NCBI RefSeq assembly: GCF_910592395.1
Contig: NC_088323.1
Span: 10,961,501 to 11,025,500 of the forward strand
Length of the DNA stretch: 64,000 nt
Direction of reading: 5' to 3'
Origin: Lineus longissimus
Taxonomy: Eukaryota; Nemertea; Pilidiophora; Heteronemertea; Lineidae
Below are positions 47,406 through 59,700 of this stretch, piece after piece. Position numbers and translations under genes: made by a program. Each line of letters starts with the position of its first letter. Position 1 is the stretch's first letter. The notes beneath the pieces are model-generated. The model was given only the letters and a program-made list of their open reading frames with translations. It was not told where the DNA came from and searched no databases.

Positions 47406-49297
47406 TCTCTGTATTTTCTCTTGATTTGCTAGGTGCAATTGGCCATGACAACTGTTATTTGAAAAGTCATAGTATAGAATGACTCCCGTAGCTTGTTTAC
47501 ATAGGAAGTGTTACCATTTTTGGCTTTCTGTCTCGTTAAATTTCCTTAGTCATTGAGTCGAAGTCGAAGATCAAAACACACATGAACGCCATAGTACATT
47601 TTATACACAAAACAGTGTTTCAAAAAATTCTTCCCGATCATCAGAATGAAATGATCGCAATACTTCACAATTATCTATTACACATTAAAGGCCACGACTC
47701 CTGCTTTTATGATTGCATGACATGTATAGATCCTCAAAGAGTAGACTTAAAGCTCCGCATTAAATCAAATTTGATCAAAATTGAAGCACCCAGTCCAGAG
47801 ATAAAGCAAGATTAACTGTTTTGTTTACATGTTATGTAACAGCCTTGGTTTGGTTTCTAAGTGAAGTCAGGCGGCAAGTTTACTGACATAGATCAGACTG
47901 ATGTTTGATTTCTTACTATAATGGTATAAATTTGTCTGTATTACCTTACCTTATTATAGGGTATATCGAATGTCAATGAAAAACAGACTTCATATATCAA
48001 TTTTAAGAGCATTCATTGATATTTGTCCTCCCAAGTAGGGCAATAGCCTGATCTACGTCACAACTTTTGCTGAACCCGCCGCCTGGCTCTAACGAGCCAG
48101 TTGCTAGCCTGATTAGGTAATCAAGTTGTCAAACACATAAATGGCTATATCTTCAAAATGGATGGAGCTAATTGTATTGGGTTTTCTGTATTGTATAAAG
48201 TGTTAGGTACACTTTTGAAATCGTCTTACAGCAGAAAATGGCAAAATACCTGGAGTTATGGCCTTTAATATAACAACTACAGGAGAATGACTTTGAAATC
48301 CAGACAAAACTTTGTTATAAGAATAGCCTCTTTGTATTCATAAACATCATTGACATAATCAAAACAAACCCGAACGCTAGATGAACAAACATGGCGGACC
48401 GCTTCACAAGAAGTTGACGTTTTCTCATGTTTCTTGTCAAAATATTAATGATATCGTAGACCTTTGATAGTGACACTGGTCAGAGTACACAAAGAATAGC
48501 AACGAAGTAGTCTGCTGGAATTGCGAGGTATTTTCAACGAACAATAAGACTGCCATTCTCAGTCTATGCTGATGAACAGTGAGGAGCTGCATGAACTGGG
48601 CCTACATTAATTACCATACATTATACACCCGATACCAGTACATGAACAAAAGCAATGCACTGCAACATATGTGCATGGAAGTAAAGTATGCATTGCAAGC
48701 CATGTGTCCAAACTCTACCAAGGTGAACTTTAGTAAATAAGGATGAACTTTTTCAAATTTAACGTTTATAAGTTCTTTGATAATTTAGGGCTAGGCCAAT
48801 TTTATTTGAACCCCCCCCCCTCACCAGTTCACTATTTTTTCACACAAGTTTTGATCTTTTTTGGTACATTTATGTTTTACCATACCACCAACATGAACAG
48901 CGAGCCATACAGGGTTGTATATCCTCTCACGGTTTCGCGTATCAGCACAGACTACTCATTGTTTTTGTAACACAATCGGGAATGTTAATAATGAATATCT
49001 TATTTTGATGGTGTTTTTTTTTTACAAAGTGCTATTTTTTCTCATGTTTACAGGATGATGCAGTCTATTATCTACGAGTCATTCCGTTGGTCTCCACAGG
49101 CAAAGTGGTGTTGCTCTGCATGCTGTGGAACTGGTGACACGAAACCAATTAACCAGTCAGCCATGTGATTGAAAGGGTCGGGGAAGAAGACGCTGTATCT
49201 TAGCTGATTTGTCCTTCACGTTTTGGTCTTGTTTTACTGTATTATACAAGTCGATTGAATAAAGAAGCCTTGAAATTGAAAAGGCATCTCTGAATTT
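47406..49297. other. Unassigned spacer between two family A elements
   Basis: No gene recognised apart from a possible terminal exon at 49054-49263. A poly-C run lies at 48812. Confidence 0.4.
49054..49263 (+). other. Possible terminal exon and polyadenylation signal
   Basis: After CATGTTTACAG an open stretch reads DDAVYYLRVIPLVSTGKVVL and stops. AATAAA is at 49258-49263. This resembles the last exon of a gene or retrocopy; the protein is not recognised. Confidence 0.25.
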
Positions 49298-51461
49298 TTA
49301 GCTCAGCTGACAAAGTCAGCAAAGCTGGTAATATTACTAAGGGAATGGTGTCTGTCCTTCCTTCCGTGTCACTTTTGGGCATTTTGTAACCGCAACGCCT
49401 AGGCACTTCGTTGACGGTGCTAAATTAGGCGTAACCCAAGATGAACTCAGAAACCAAAAAATCAGCGCGATCCGACCTACATTAAGCGAATGCGGTGATC
49501 GGGAAGTTTAAACTTCATTCCTTTATACCTCGGTCCACAGAGGAAATATTGTTTTCACATCTGGACGAATGTTTTTGATAATTTTTCATTTTTACTTGTA
49601 ATGGAATTAGTTTAGTTTTCACTGCCAGTTGGCGCTACAGGCACAGTTATCTGAATTTTTGACGATTCAAAAGCCCGGGCTATGGCGTATAGTTGCGCAG
49701 TTGTATTCTGCGCATGGAATTGGCCAAGGAACCAGGCTAAATTTCAGCATACCCACTGTGACCAGTCTAAAGATGGAAGGTTGATTTTGCAACACGGTGA
49801 CCAATTTTCTGCTAAAAAGAAGTCAAGTAGACGATATTATCACTAGTTCCTTACAGTGGGTAGTCACAAGGTCTTTAGGGACTACTTTCAGAAATTAGTT
49901 CTTGAAAATTTGGCCACAATTCTGTGAAAACGATATTAGAAGTGCACGTTCTGTTCGCGAATTATTTTGAAGTGGAGAATTCCCACGGTATGTGCAGTGA
50001 ATCGGCATGATTCTGTTGGCATTTTAGTTTTTAGTACTACGATTCTTACATGAGTAAAAAGTAGACATTCCAAGCAACACAATAATGTTACTTCCATAAA
50101 AATTTATTCAAAATTGACGGAGCTGCGGCATTCTGTTCGGCAATTGGCAGCGCTGATAAAATACATTGCATGCTAATGCATGCCAAATGGCACACTTTAA
50201 AAAGCGCTCATTGGACAAGGTAGGGAATCACCAGAAATGACGTCATCGCTGGTCTGAATAAAAAATAGATGGGTTCCCGATCGACTTACTAGGGATATGC
50301 AATAAAGCACAATGTCATGAAAAACGACCCTTTGTAAATTCCGATCACCTGCAGACAGCCGAATCGGTACCCAGGACGACATCTACCCCTAAAAGGTACC
50401 CAGGACCAACCTGGGCACTAAAAGTTACCCAGTTTGAAATTTGCACACCTTTGAAACATGCCGACGAGGTTCTTGAAAACGGTACTTTAGCATTTTGCAG
50501 TGCACGAAATCAGCTCAGTTTATCAAGAAGGATCATCTGTTTATCTGTTGAAATCGTATTTTTTGCACAGAAATGGATTGAAATGGATTTAATACGGCAA
50601 TATGATGATAACCATTTCATCTTTTGATCTTGCTTGGATCCCTCGCAGATTTTGTATTTGCCGTCCACGACCTCAATTATCTTCTACTTAATCTCTCTTC
50701 CCTTTGAAACAAATTTTGCATCTCTAAACGACGGTATTGATTGTGAATAGCCATCTAAATCATCGGCAGAAACTCGCATTTTGACCACGTGTGTTTTGAC
50801 AGGTGTAAAAAATTCCAATGAATTCGTGCACTGCAAAACGCTAAAGTACCGTTTTCAAGAACCTCGTCGGCAGGTTTCAAAAGTGCGCGAATTTCAAACT
50901 GTGTTCTAAAAGGTACCCAGGATCGCCCTGGGTAACTTTTAGGGGTACCCAGGACAACATCTACCGATTCGGCTGCAGGACAGGTAAATTTCTCTCAATA
51001 AAGTTAATTTTGTTGACTCCTGTAATCTCTACCTTATTAAAAAAAAGACAGTGGTGTTAGTCCCAAACTGGTCATTTCTGTTTGTTTTGACCTCTGTTAT
51101 CAGGATACCTCTCAATTACAGACAGCATTTTGTATCCTTGTGCTGTACAACCCAGCCTGGACATACTACAGTTGTCCATGGAGAAGTCACATCCTCTCTG
51201 ACACTTCTTGTCTGTAAAGCTACCGATACAACATACTGAACTAGGGATATCTTCCTTTGCCTCCTGTAATATTTACATACCATAGATGATTAGTTCAGTC
51301 ATATTTCATCCAGCTGGCAGCTCTGCATTGGAAATTTTAGTGGTATAATGTGTTCTCTTGACCTTCAAATACTAGTATAAAGCCGATATTTACTACTTTA
51401 CACCCTCAGTCCTGTGTTATTAGGTCATCCAGCTGAGCGCCAGGCCCTTGGGCCTCTTGTT
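49298..51461 (+). mobile_element. Family A HINE-like element, complete, interrupted
   Basis: Start T-run, AGCTCAGCTGACAAAGTCAG at 49300; end CAGCTGAGC, AGGCCCTTGGGCCT, CTTGTT at 51430-51461. Without the 620-bp insertion it is about 1.54 kb. It aligns with 27528-27920 near its start and with 2262-2807 near its end. Confidence 0.85.
50356..50975. mobile_element. 620-bp transposon with about 150-bp inverted ends
   Basis: Starts CAGCCGAATCGGTA and ends with its inverse. The arms share, further in, TACCCAGG words and CGACGAGGTTCTTGAAAACG, then TTTTGCAGTGCACGAA. The centre is AT-rich and non-coding. The related copy at 2311-2335 is uninterrupted (CACCTGCAGGACAGG), while here CACCTGCAGA lies left and CAGGACAGG right, suggesting a 4-5-bp CAG(G)A duplication. 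Superfamily not assigned. Confidence 0.8.
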
Positions 51462-51779
51462 ATTTATTATAATGTTAAAAAAAAGCTTGTCTATTAAACC
51501 TAAACTCTTGTACATGTAACCTTTAACCCTTTAGGGTCAGGTCGAGTTAAAATTCCTACCCCTTTACTGCCTTGCTCGACCCTGGGTCGAGAGAGGGTAA
51601 TGCCTCAGAAAATAAATTATCCATGGCGCAATTGGAGTCGTTATGTTTAGTTTATATGCCATTGTAAAGGCGGCACAGCGTCTGATCATTTGATACCAGG
51701 AAACCAAATTGTTTCTGCATGAAAATTTCCCGCAACTTGCTACTGAAAGTCAAGCACTTTTTCAGAAGATGTCAGGCAA

Positions 51780-52225
51780 AGGGTATGGTGATGTAAGAGA
51801 CGTCATCATGCCTCATGTCACAATCAAGTAAGAGACGGCATTGTAGCCTGAATGATATGAGACAAGAGGGTGATGTCAGAATCAAGTAAGTGACCACATT
51901 GTAGCCTGATTGATATAAGAGAAGAGGGTGATGTAAGAGACGGTATCATGCCTGATGTCACAATCAAGTAAGGCTTTGTTGTAGCCTTATTAATATAAGA
52001 GAAGAGTGTGATGTATGAGACGTTGTCATGCCTGATGTCACAATCAAGTAAGACTTTGTTGTAGCCTTATTGATATAAGAGAAGCGGCTGATGCAAGAGA
52101 CGGCATCATGCCTCATGTCACAATCAAGTAAGAGACTGCATTGTTGCCTGATTGATATGAGAGTAGAGGGTGATGTAAAAATTGCATCATGCCTCATGTC
52201 ACACTCTAGAGACTGCATTTTATGG
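51780..52225. repeat. 80-82-bp tandem repeat, about 5-6 units
   Basis: ATCAAGTAAG recurs at about 51823, 51881, 51963, 52043 and 52123; most spacings are 80-82 and one is a shortened 58. Units also hold CATCATGCCTCATGTCACA and GTAGCCT-GATTGATAT words. Confidence 0.88.
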
Positions 52226-52499
52226 GAGGGAATAGGGCAGTGTCACAAGATCTTATCTAAACTCAAGGTGATGAAGGAGTGATTTGCAATGACCTACTTT
52301 TATAACCTTCTGCCCTTTTTTAAAGACTGTTATAGCTAAAGAAGTCGTGTTTGGTGATGAACTAAAGATAATGAACGGTAGGTTCGTGCTGACCTATTTT
52401 CATTACAAACTGATCTACTTGGAGACGTTTACTATAAAACGACATTCTGGTACTCGTATATACAACTTGCTACATTTTCTTGTCATTCATCTCATTCCT
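52226..52499. other. Unassigned sequence
   Basis: Nothing supportable seen. Confidence 0.35.
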
Positions 52500-52549
52500 T
52501 GCTATTCAATTCCGCCAGCGTAGCTATTCAGGCCGCCAGGCCTCTAGTT
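52500..52549 (+). mobile_element. 3' end of a further HINE-like family
   Basis: AGGCCGCCAGGCCT hairpin followed by CTAGTT matches the terminal plan of families A and C but with a different arm. The start was not identified. Confidence 0.45.
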
Positions 52550-52559
52550 TTTGTTGAAA

Positions 52560-53158
52560 ATAGTGTTTTTCAAGAATAATCGCACATACCTGGTATTGCG
52601 ACAGAAAAAATGATGCGATCTCAAATAGTTAACCTGGCCACCAGGGGCAAGAAGAGGAAACCTAAAAGTGCGATATATCTCTAATGATTGACTCGTTTTC
52701 GGTAAAATTTTTATTTTAGGTTTTATGGCAAGGATACATCACATCACAGGGGTTTTTGATTTGACCTACTTTTCAAGGTCACATGCGTGAAATGGTGTTA
52801 ATTGGCCGTTTGAGTGTATCTATGGCACATTTCTTAACTGCTCAAGCTATGAATTAGAAATTTGGTACACATGACTCCATATGTCATGTAACCTTGGACA
52901 CTGCATTTCAGTCCGATGTGATTCTTGTCTTGGCAACCACGTGGCCAAAATAAAAAAAATAAAAAGTGCACTATCTCGCTTATTAGTAACTTGTTTTCGA
53001 TGATATTTCTATGGTAGGTACTCCTAGCAAGGATACATCACATGCCGTACCGATTTTGATTTGACCTATATACTGTACATGAGGCATGTTTCTTAACCAG
53101 CATGAATCCTAACCACCAAATATCTATGCCGTGAGCACAATGGCCCCTGGCCTTTTCA
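52560..53158 (+). mobile_element. Family B element, 5' end missing
   Basis: Family B modules (TTTGACCTACTTTTCAAGG, GGCACATTTCTTAACTGC, ATGGTAGGTACTCCTAGC) and an end of CGTGAGCACAATGGCCC, CTGGCC, TTTTCAT at 53130-53158. No 5' hairpin. Confidence 0.65.
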
Positions 53159-53431
53159 TATATGCAAACTATATCTATATGTGTTTAAAATCGCTTCTTG
53201 GTGATTAAGCCGGTTTCACACAAAGTAATTGTCCGAAATTTCCATAATGCACATGTGCTGTCAAAACTAGCATAAAAGTAGTCATCAGGAAAAATAACAA
53301 TAGCCACACTGATACTATTTTAAAGACCACTTTTATCCATTTGTTAAGACTCATTTTGCCTTTTTCATGTTATAATCCTAGAATATTGTGCAGTGTCAAT
53401 CTGATGTTGTTCTCTTCTTATATCGTTTCAG

Positions 53432-53596
53432 GAATCAAGTTTCTCAGCAGTGTCCTTATTGCACCAGTAAAAAATGAAAATGGGGAAGTTATTATGTTCA
53501 TTCTTAATTTTGAAGATGTGACTGATGCACCTTCTATTAAACCAGGAGAAATCATCTCGAATCGGTTGCAGGTTGGTGAACGGAACTTCAGAAACA
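53432..53596 (+). CDS. KCNH2: erg-type K+ channel, second PAS exon
   Basis: Continues the PAS domain from 17833 (phase 1, the glycine codon is split). KFLSSVLIAPVKNENGEVIM and FILNFEDVTD form the last strands of the domain, which packs against the channel's C-terminal regulatory domain. About 25 less conserved linker residues follow. Flanked by a TCGTTTCAG acceptor and GTAAGT donor. At 165 bp it equals, from memory, the length of exon 3 of human KCNH2. No stop or shift, so the gene appears functional despite the 35.6-kb intron. Confidence 0.93.
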
Positions 53597-55383
53597 GTAA
53601 GTAGTTAGCACAGTATGACCATTGGCTTGGCAATTAGTCTCTTGGGCCTCTGAAAATCTGCAAAGGGGGAGATTTGCGCGGAATATGTGTTTTCAAACAT
53701 CGAATAGCCAATTTTTAGATTCGTCTCCTCCTTGATTCACATGCGCAACGGGAGACGAATCTCATGTATCGTCTTGAGGGGACAGATCGCAGCATGCTCA
53801 ACACCAGGTTTAGAAGTGTACAACTGTGCTCTGCATCGGCATAGACTGAATACCTAGGTAATATCACTAAGGAAACCTTCTGCAACAATCGTATATATTT
53901 CGCTGAAATGCGTGTTTTCGTGTTGGCTAAGTTTAAACTTGGTCTTTATTAATGAGTAGCAAAAGAGATGTAAGCTTTGCGGAATGTAAATAATTGGCCG
54001 ATCCAGAGATTAAGATACTAATATTGAGCGTAGTACGGATTGGAGGTTGCTGCTGCTTAACTGCCATGATGACTGATTCTACCGCTCATATAAATATTTC
54101 GTAGCACTGACATGAACTATTTAATTCTATTGAATTTTTGTGTTTTCTTGCATTGCTATCGTAATGTTTGTTGTAAGCAATAAATATAATGTTGAGTACA
54201 ATGGTAGTTTGTGTTAGTTTGTATTTGAGGAAGAACGCGCGATATGATGAGTGAGGTGGTCCGTGGCGTGCTGACTTTGCAGGCAGCTGCTGACTAAATT
54301 TAGGCTGAACACTGGGGTGTGTTGTAGGTGAGTGAATTGTTCTATTTCCGTCGGGTGAATAAAGCAGAGTTGAACAACAATGATGATTTTTAACAGTATC
54401 CGTCAGAATTTATGCGATATCCATCACATATGATGATACGAAAGTTCCGAGAAATTGGCAATGGTGGATGGTCATAAACGAATTCAGGCCTGAAACTTTC
54501 ATCAGAATCATGATAATTGTGCATTCGAAACACCTATGAATGACTCAAAATCACCCAGGCTCCACTCATGAGATATTAACAAATTACCCTTGGTGCAGGC
54601 ATTTTGAGATGGGGTAGTTCAAGAACAACGAATTATTCGCCTACACTACTATGATTATAATAGATCAAGCGGTTACCGCTCCCTTGGACATATCAGAGGA
54701 GAGTTTGCCTTGAGGAGTGTTGAATAATGAGTGGTGTTGATTGAATGGTGTGATGGTCAGCACCCCCCCCCCCCCCCTCCACAGGCACACGCACGCACAC
54801 GCAGAATCTCAACCACAACTCAGTTAACCTATATGGGGGCACCTGCGGAAAATGCCGTACCCTTTTAAAAAGGTGAAAATGCGGACCTACGGCTAATTCC
54901 TTATGTTATTTGAATCACCCGCCACATAACGTCATCACTTTTTTTCACCGTGCAGCTGCGAAGAATGACCAATACGCATGTTTTTCTCGCCATTTTGTGT
55001 TTGATTTCGTCTATTCGATGTATTTTTTTTTGGTAAGGTTTCTGAGGGAGGGACCAGGTGGAGGATGCTACGGAAACATGAATGAATTATAAAATCCAGT
55101 ATAGGGAATAGGGGTTAGTTTATGACTTTATTTGATAGTATGTCATCTCTAGTTTTAATCCAGATACTACAGTGCGTATTGGTTAATGTCTGTTGACGTA
55201 GAAGGGTGGTTTGGCTGGCCGATCCCCCTTGGGCCCTTTTTGGGTGAATAAGTCCCTTTTTAGTGGTTAAACTCGGTTTCTTTCTCAATATCAAATTAGG
55301 AATATTTAGATAACATTATGAGCTTTCGGAAAATGTATACTTTATTGGGTCTACCTTGGTTTGTTGTGTTGTTATCATTGTTT
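53597..55383. other. Next intron; includes dispersed repeat copy 2
   Basis: At 54366-54590 a diverged copy of the dispersed repeat at 24234-24480. A poly-C/CA-rich run lies at 54760-54800. No further channel exon recognised. Confidence 0.5.
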
Positions 55384-55436
55384 TTAGCTCACCTCTTAGC
55401 AGAGGTGAGCTTATCCCATACCGTGGCGTCCGTCGT

Positions 55437-55486
<50 letters not shown>

Positions 55487-56525
55487 CGTCGTCCGTTAGC
55501 AGGGCACGTTTCGTAACTGTTAGAGCTATTGAGTTGAAACTTGGTACACATGTACCCTTATGTAATGACACCTTGGAGACCAAGTTTCGGTCCGATTCGT
55601 TTCATGGTTTCGCCACCAGGGGGCCAAACGTTAAAAGTGAAAATATGCAATATCTCCCTTAATAGTAGTCGGGAAATTTTGAAAAAAATATGGTAGGTAC
55701 TTCTAGCAAAGGTGCATCATATATCCTCCGGGTTTTTGATTTGACCTCCTTTTCAAGGTCACAGAGGTCAAATGGTGTAAATTGGCCGTTAGGATGTAAC
55801 GATGGCACGTTTCTAAACTGCAATGACTATTGATACCAAATTTGGTACACATTTACCCCTTAGTCAGGTGATCTCAGGGACCGAAGTTTGGTCCAATATG
55901 ATTCACCACTTGACCACCAGGGGGCAAAATCCAAAAACCTTAAAAATGTGATTATTCCTTAACTTCTTGCCCGATTGCCACCAATTTGATATCATGGGTA
56001 CATCTAACCACCATACAGTATATGTCACACAGGTTTTTAATTTGACCTTCTTGTCAAGGTCACAGAGGTCAAATGGCGTAAATTCGCCGTCAGGCCGTAA
56101 CTAGGGCACGTTTCTTAACTGCAATGACTATTGATCACAAATTAAGTACACATGTACCCCTTGGTCAGGTGATCTTAGGTACCGAAGTTTGGTGCGATCT
56201 GATTTGCCGTTTGGCCTCCAGGGAGGGGGCCAAATCCTAAATTCTTCAAAATGCCATTATTCCTAGTAATGACTTGCCCGATTGGCACCAATTTTATATC
56301 ATAGGTACATCTAATTCTAACAACCATTCAATGTGTCACCCGGGTCTTCTTTGATTTGACCTACTTTTCAAGGTCACAGAGGTCGAATGTACTGTAAATT
56401 TGCCATTTTGGGGAACTTGTAATTGCTTGGACCTACATCAAACCTAACACTACTTGACACAATACCATGCTCTTTATACATCTTTCCTCCACATGAGGTG
56501 AGCACAATGGCCCTGGCCATTTCAT
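55384..56525 (+). mobile_element. Family B HINE-like element, complete
   Basis: T-run, AGCTCACCTCTTAGCAGAGG hairpin at 55386, GTC microsatellite at 55435-55495, three roughly 300-bp body modules (GCACGTTTC at about 55505, 55805 and 56106), AGGTGAGC arm at 56495, AATGGCCCTGGCCATT hairpin, TCATT end. Counterpart of the minus-strand copy at 4384-5510. CCACCAGGGGGC motifs lie at 55612 and 55914. Confidence 0.88.
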
Positions 56526-56689
56526 TCTGAATTGGTTGCCACTATCTGAAATGCCTTGCCCCGTTCAGGGTTTAGAAATATTAAGTGCTTGCCTCCATAT
56601 GGGTTAATGTCAGCAAAACAGTGACGTGTGAAAAGTTTGCCCTCTTGTCATTATCACCCCCCCCCCCCCCCCCCCCAATGTCAACTACA

Positions 56690-57010
56690 AGAAACAGGAG
56701 AGCCCTTTTGACCCCCATCCCCAGACTTGTAAAGAACCCTTTTGATGCCCCTTACAGCCCAAGACTGGTGGAATGCCCCTTTGACCCCCCTCTTCCCCAG
56801 ACTGGTGAAGAACCTGTTTGACACCATCCCCTTCTGGCCACAGACTGCTGGAATAACCCTTTGACCCCCCTCCCCCCCCAGACTGGTGAAGAACCCATTT
56901 AACACCATCCCCTTCCAGCCCCAGACTCGTGGAGAGCCCTTTTGTCACCACCCAACCCCCTCGAGACTGGTGGAGAGCCCTTTTAACATGATCCCTCTGC
57001 CCCCAACCTA
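56690..57010. repeat. C-rich degenerate tandem repeat
   Basis: Recurring CCCAGACTGGTGAAGAACC and CCCTTTTGACCCCC words in units of about 50-60 bp, after a poly-C run at 56657. Confidence 0.75.
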
Positions 57011-57044
57011 GACAGGTGGAGAGCCCGACACCATCCCCGTGGAC

Positions 57045-57235
57045 AGCTATGCATTGTATAGGCTATATATTATACTGCATAGCTATAACGTAGCGTAGTC
57101 GAATACAGCAGAGCTGAGGTCTATGCATGCGAGGGTGCACAATTATAGGCTATATTATACTGCATAGCTATACCGTAGCGTAGTCGAATAAAGCAGAGCT
57201 GTGGTCTATGCATGCCAGGGTGCACAATTATTTCA
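57045..57235. repeat. Two tandem copies of an about 95-bp unit
   Basis: GGCTATAT-ATTATACTGCATAGC, CGTAGCGTAGTCGAATA and GGTCTATGCATGC occur twice in the same order. Confidence 0.85.
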
Positions 57236-57276
57236 ATGGTGTCTTAATCCTGCCATTTTCATATAACTGATGCTTT

Positions 57277-58176
57277 TAGGCTCACCGGTACTGTGAGTCT
57301 ATACAACGCCGAAGTGTCTGTCGTCCTTCGTCGTCATCGTTGTCGTCGTTCGGCGTATCTTATTTCAAAAACAGTGGCACATTTCTTAACAGCTAGGGCT
57401 ATGAACTCAAATCTATGTATGCATGACCCCCTAGGTCAAATGACCTTTGACACTGATTTTCAGTCTGGTCTGATTCTTGACTTGGCTACCAGGGGGCCAA
57501 AACTGAAAAGTGTGATATTTCACTTATCAGTGATTTTTTTTGATGAAATTTTTATGGTAGGTACTCCTAGCAAAGATATATCACGTATCATACGTGTTTT
57601 TGATTTGACCTACTTTTCAAGGTCATAGAGGGCAAATGGCGTAAATTTGCCGTTAGAGCTTAACTGTGGCATGTTTCGTAACTGGTTTGGCAAGATCTTC
57701 TAGGTAAGGTTACCTCTGACACTGAATTTTGGTCTGATCTGTTTCTCGACTTGGACACCAGGGGGCAAAAAGTGAAAACCTAGAAAGTGTGATATCTCGC
57801 TCATTAGTGATTCGTATTCGATGAAGTTGTTATGGTTGGTACTCCCAACAAGGATACATTACATATTATACAGGCTTTTGATTTGAACTACTTTTCAAGG
57901 TCATAGAGGTCAAATGCCGTGAATTTGCTGTTTGGGGGCCTAACTATGGCATGTTTCTTAACTGCAATGACAATTAAGTTAACATTTGTTGCACCTTATC
58001 CCAAAGGTAAGGTTGGCCTAAGTTCAGGACTTCCACATGGACATATGAAGTGCCCTATGATTACAGATACTAGTAGTACATCAGAGTCTTCCTTGGTCAT
58101 ATCTCAAGGAACATTCATTGTCAACTAAGTCGTTACCTAAATACCAATGAGCACAATGGTCCCTGGCCTTTTCATT
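57277..58176 (+). mobile_element. Family B variant element
   Basis: Starts TTTTAGGCTCACCGGTACTG with a CTCAC/GTGAG hairpin, a GTC-rich stretch, body modules of family B and an end of ATGAGCACAATGG, TCCCTGGCC, TTTTCATT. The distal arm ATGAGC is a weaker match to GCTCAC, so this is a diverged subfamily. Confidence 0.7.
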
Positions 58177-58589
58177 ATTGATGTAGACATCCGCCTATGA
58201 CACTGACGTAAAACAAAAACACCTGGTTTCTTATAAATTACCACAAACTATGTCCTTTGGGTGATGATGTCATAGGAATTAAAAATAGATTGGGGCACTC
58301 AGAGTTCTAGTATCTAAAATAAAACCAACTCAATCAAATTATTTCAGTGCCTCCCCACCGTATAATCTTCTAACACTAATATTGATAATCTTCTGAACCA
58401 AAAACCACAAGCAGTCACAACTGTAAGGCTACCATAAGACACCAGGATTCCAAGAAAGAACCCCATTGGAATCTCACAGGAATTCCCTTCATGATATCAT
58501 TCCAACAGGAAATCCCATTGCATCTAAAAATAGTTTGTAGCATTCACACGGATAAAATGCCTCAAAAAACATCCATTCACTACAGTTAT
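58177..58589. other. Unassigned sequence
   Basis: No feature recognised. Confidence 0.35.
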
Positions 58590-59452
58590 ATTCGATTATT
58601 GACTTGGCCACCAGGGGGCCCAAACTCAAAACTCAAAAAGTGTGATTTCTCGCTTATTACTGATTTGTTTTTGATAAAAGTTTCATGGTAGGTACTCCCA
58701 GCAAGGATACATCACATATCTTACGGGTTTTTGATTTGACTCACCTTTCAAGTTCACAGAGGTCAAAGTTGAAAACTTTACCGTTCTTGGTACGTTTTGT
58801 CGTTGTTCAATGTAAAGAGTTTTAATTTTGTGTAATGATGCATCTAAGAAGCCACTATTTGTATGCCAAGTTTCAGCCAGATCGGAATTCAAATATGGCC
58901 GAAATTGCATGTTTTGTGGGTTTTTCCTCGTATTGTGGCAATCCAAAGGTCGTGAGTTCAAACCCCGGTCAAGGACAGCCAAAAATATTTTTATTTTTCA
59001 TCTTTTCCTTTTTTCTTTTCTGAGTTCTATCTTACATTTTCTTCATTTTTTTATTTATTTGGTGCCATAGATTTAATTAGGCGGCCATCTTGGAAATCTT
59101 TTTTTGCCGATTGCTGTAGTGTAACGAGTGATGAAATTGTTATGGTCAGGTGAATGTGTCTACATCACATATCACCCTGGTTTGTTATTTGACCTACCTG
59201 TCAGGGTCACTGAGGTCAAAGTTAAAAATATATTCACCATTGTCATGGAGTGGCACGTTTCTTCACTATCATTTTAACCTAGACTCTACAAGCTTGGAAC
59301 CACAAGTCTCGGATTCACCACTTGGCCAGGGCCGGCTCTGAACTGGTCACAGATGCATGTATAAATTATGAGAGGCCTACATACTGTAGCACTTTCTGTA
59401 ACTGTCTACTAAAAATACTTACGGTGAGCACAATGGCCCCTGGCCGTTTCAT
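58590..59452 (+). mobile_element. Family B element without recognisable start
   Basis: Body modules (GACTTGGCCACCAGGGGGCC at 58602, TTTGATTTGACTCACCTTTC) and the end GGTGAGCACAATGGCCC, CTGGCC, GTTTCATT at 59452. At 58940-59090 it carries a tRNA-like B box (GAGTTCAAACCCCGG) and GGCGGCCATCTTGG, as in the family A element at 28157-29006. Confidence 0.65.
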
Positions 59453-59577
59453 TTTGCGCAACGTCCCCAGATTAATACTCAACCAATATATATTCACCCA
59501 CAGTGGTACAGTACATGAGCCCATACTCTCAAAAGAATGTGCGCAAGAAATGGTGTTTCTCGCTTATAATATAGAAG

Positions 59578-59700
59578 ATACTGCTACTGAAAATAATTGC
59601 TGAAACCTCGGTTAACATGTCTTGAGTGCTGAATTTTATCATTTTAAAGAACTTTTTCCTCTCTCTCGATCACCCTTGTAGAAATGTACGGCTTATTATA
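59578..59700 (+). repeat. Dispersed repeat, copy 3 (right part)
   Basis: AATAATTGCTGAAACCTC through GTAGAAATGTAC, matching 24460-24575. Confidence 0.7.

Noticed and set aside
47582-47815. 77-residue ORF as a gene
   Set aside because: No recognised motif, no splice or promoter support, AT-rich surroundings.
55430-55500. Poly-arginine or poly-aspartate proteins
   Set aside because: Frames through the GTC microsatellite inside a family B element.
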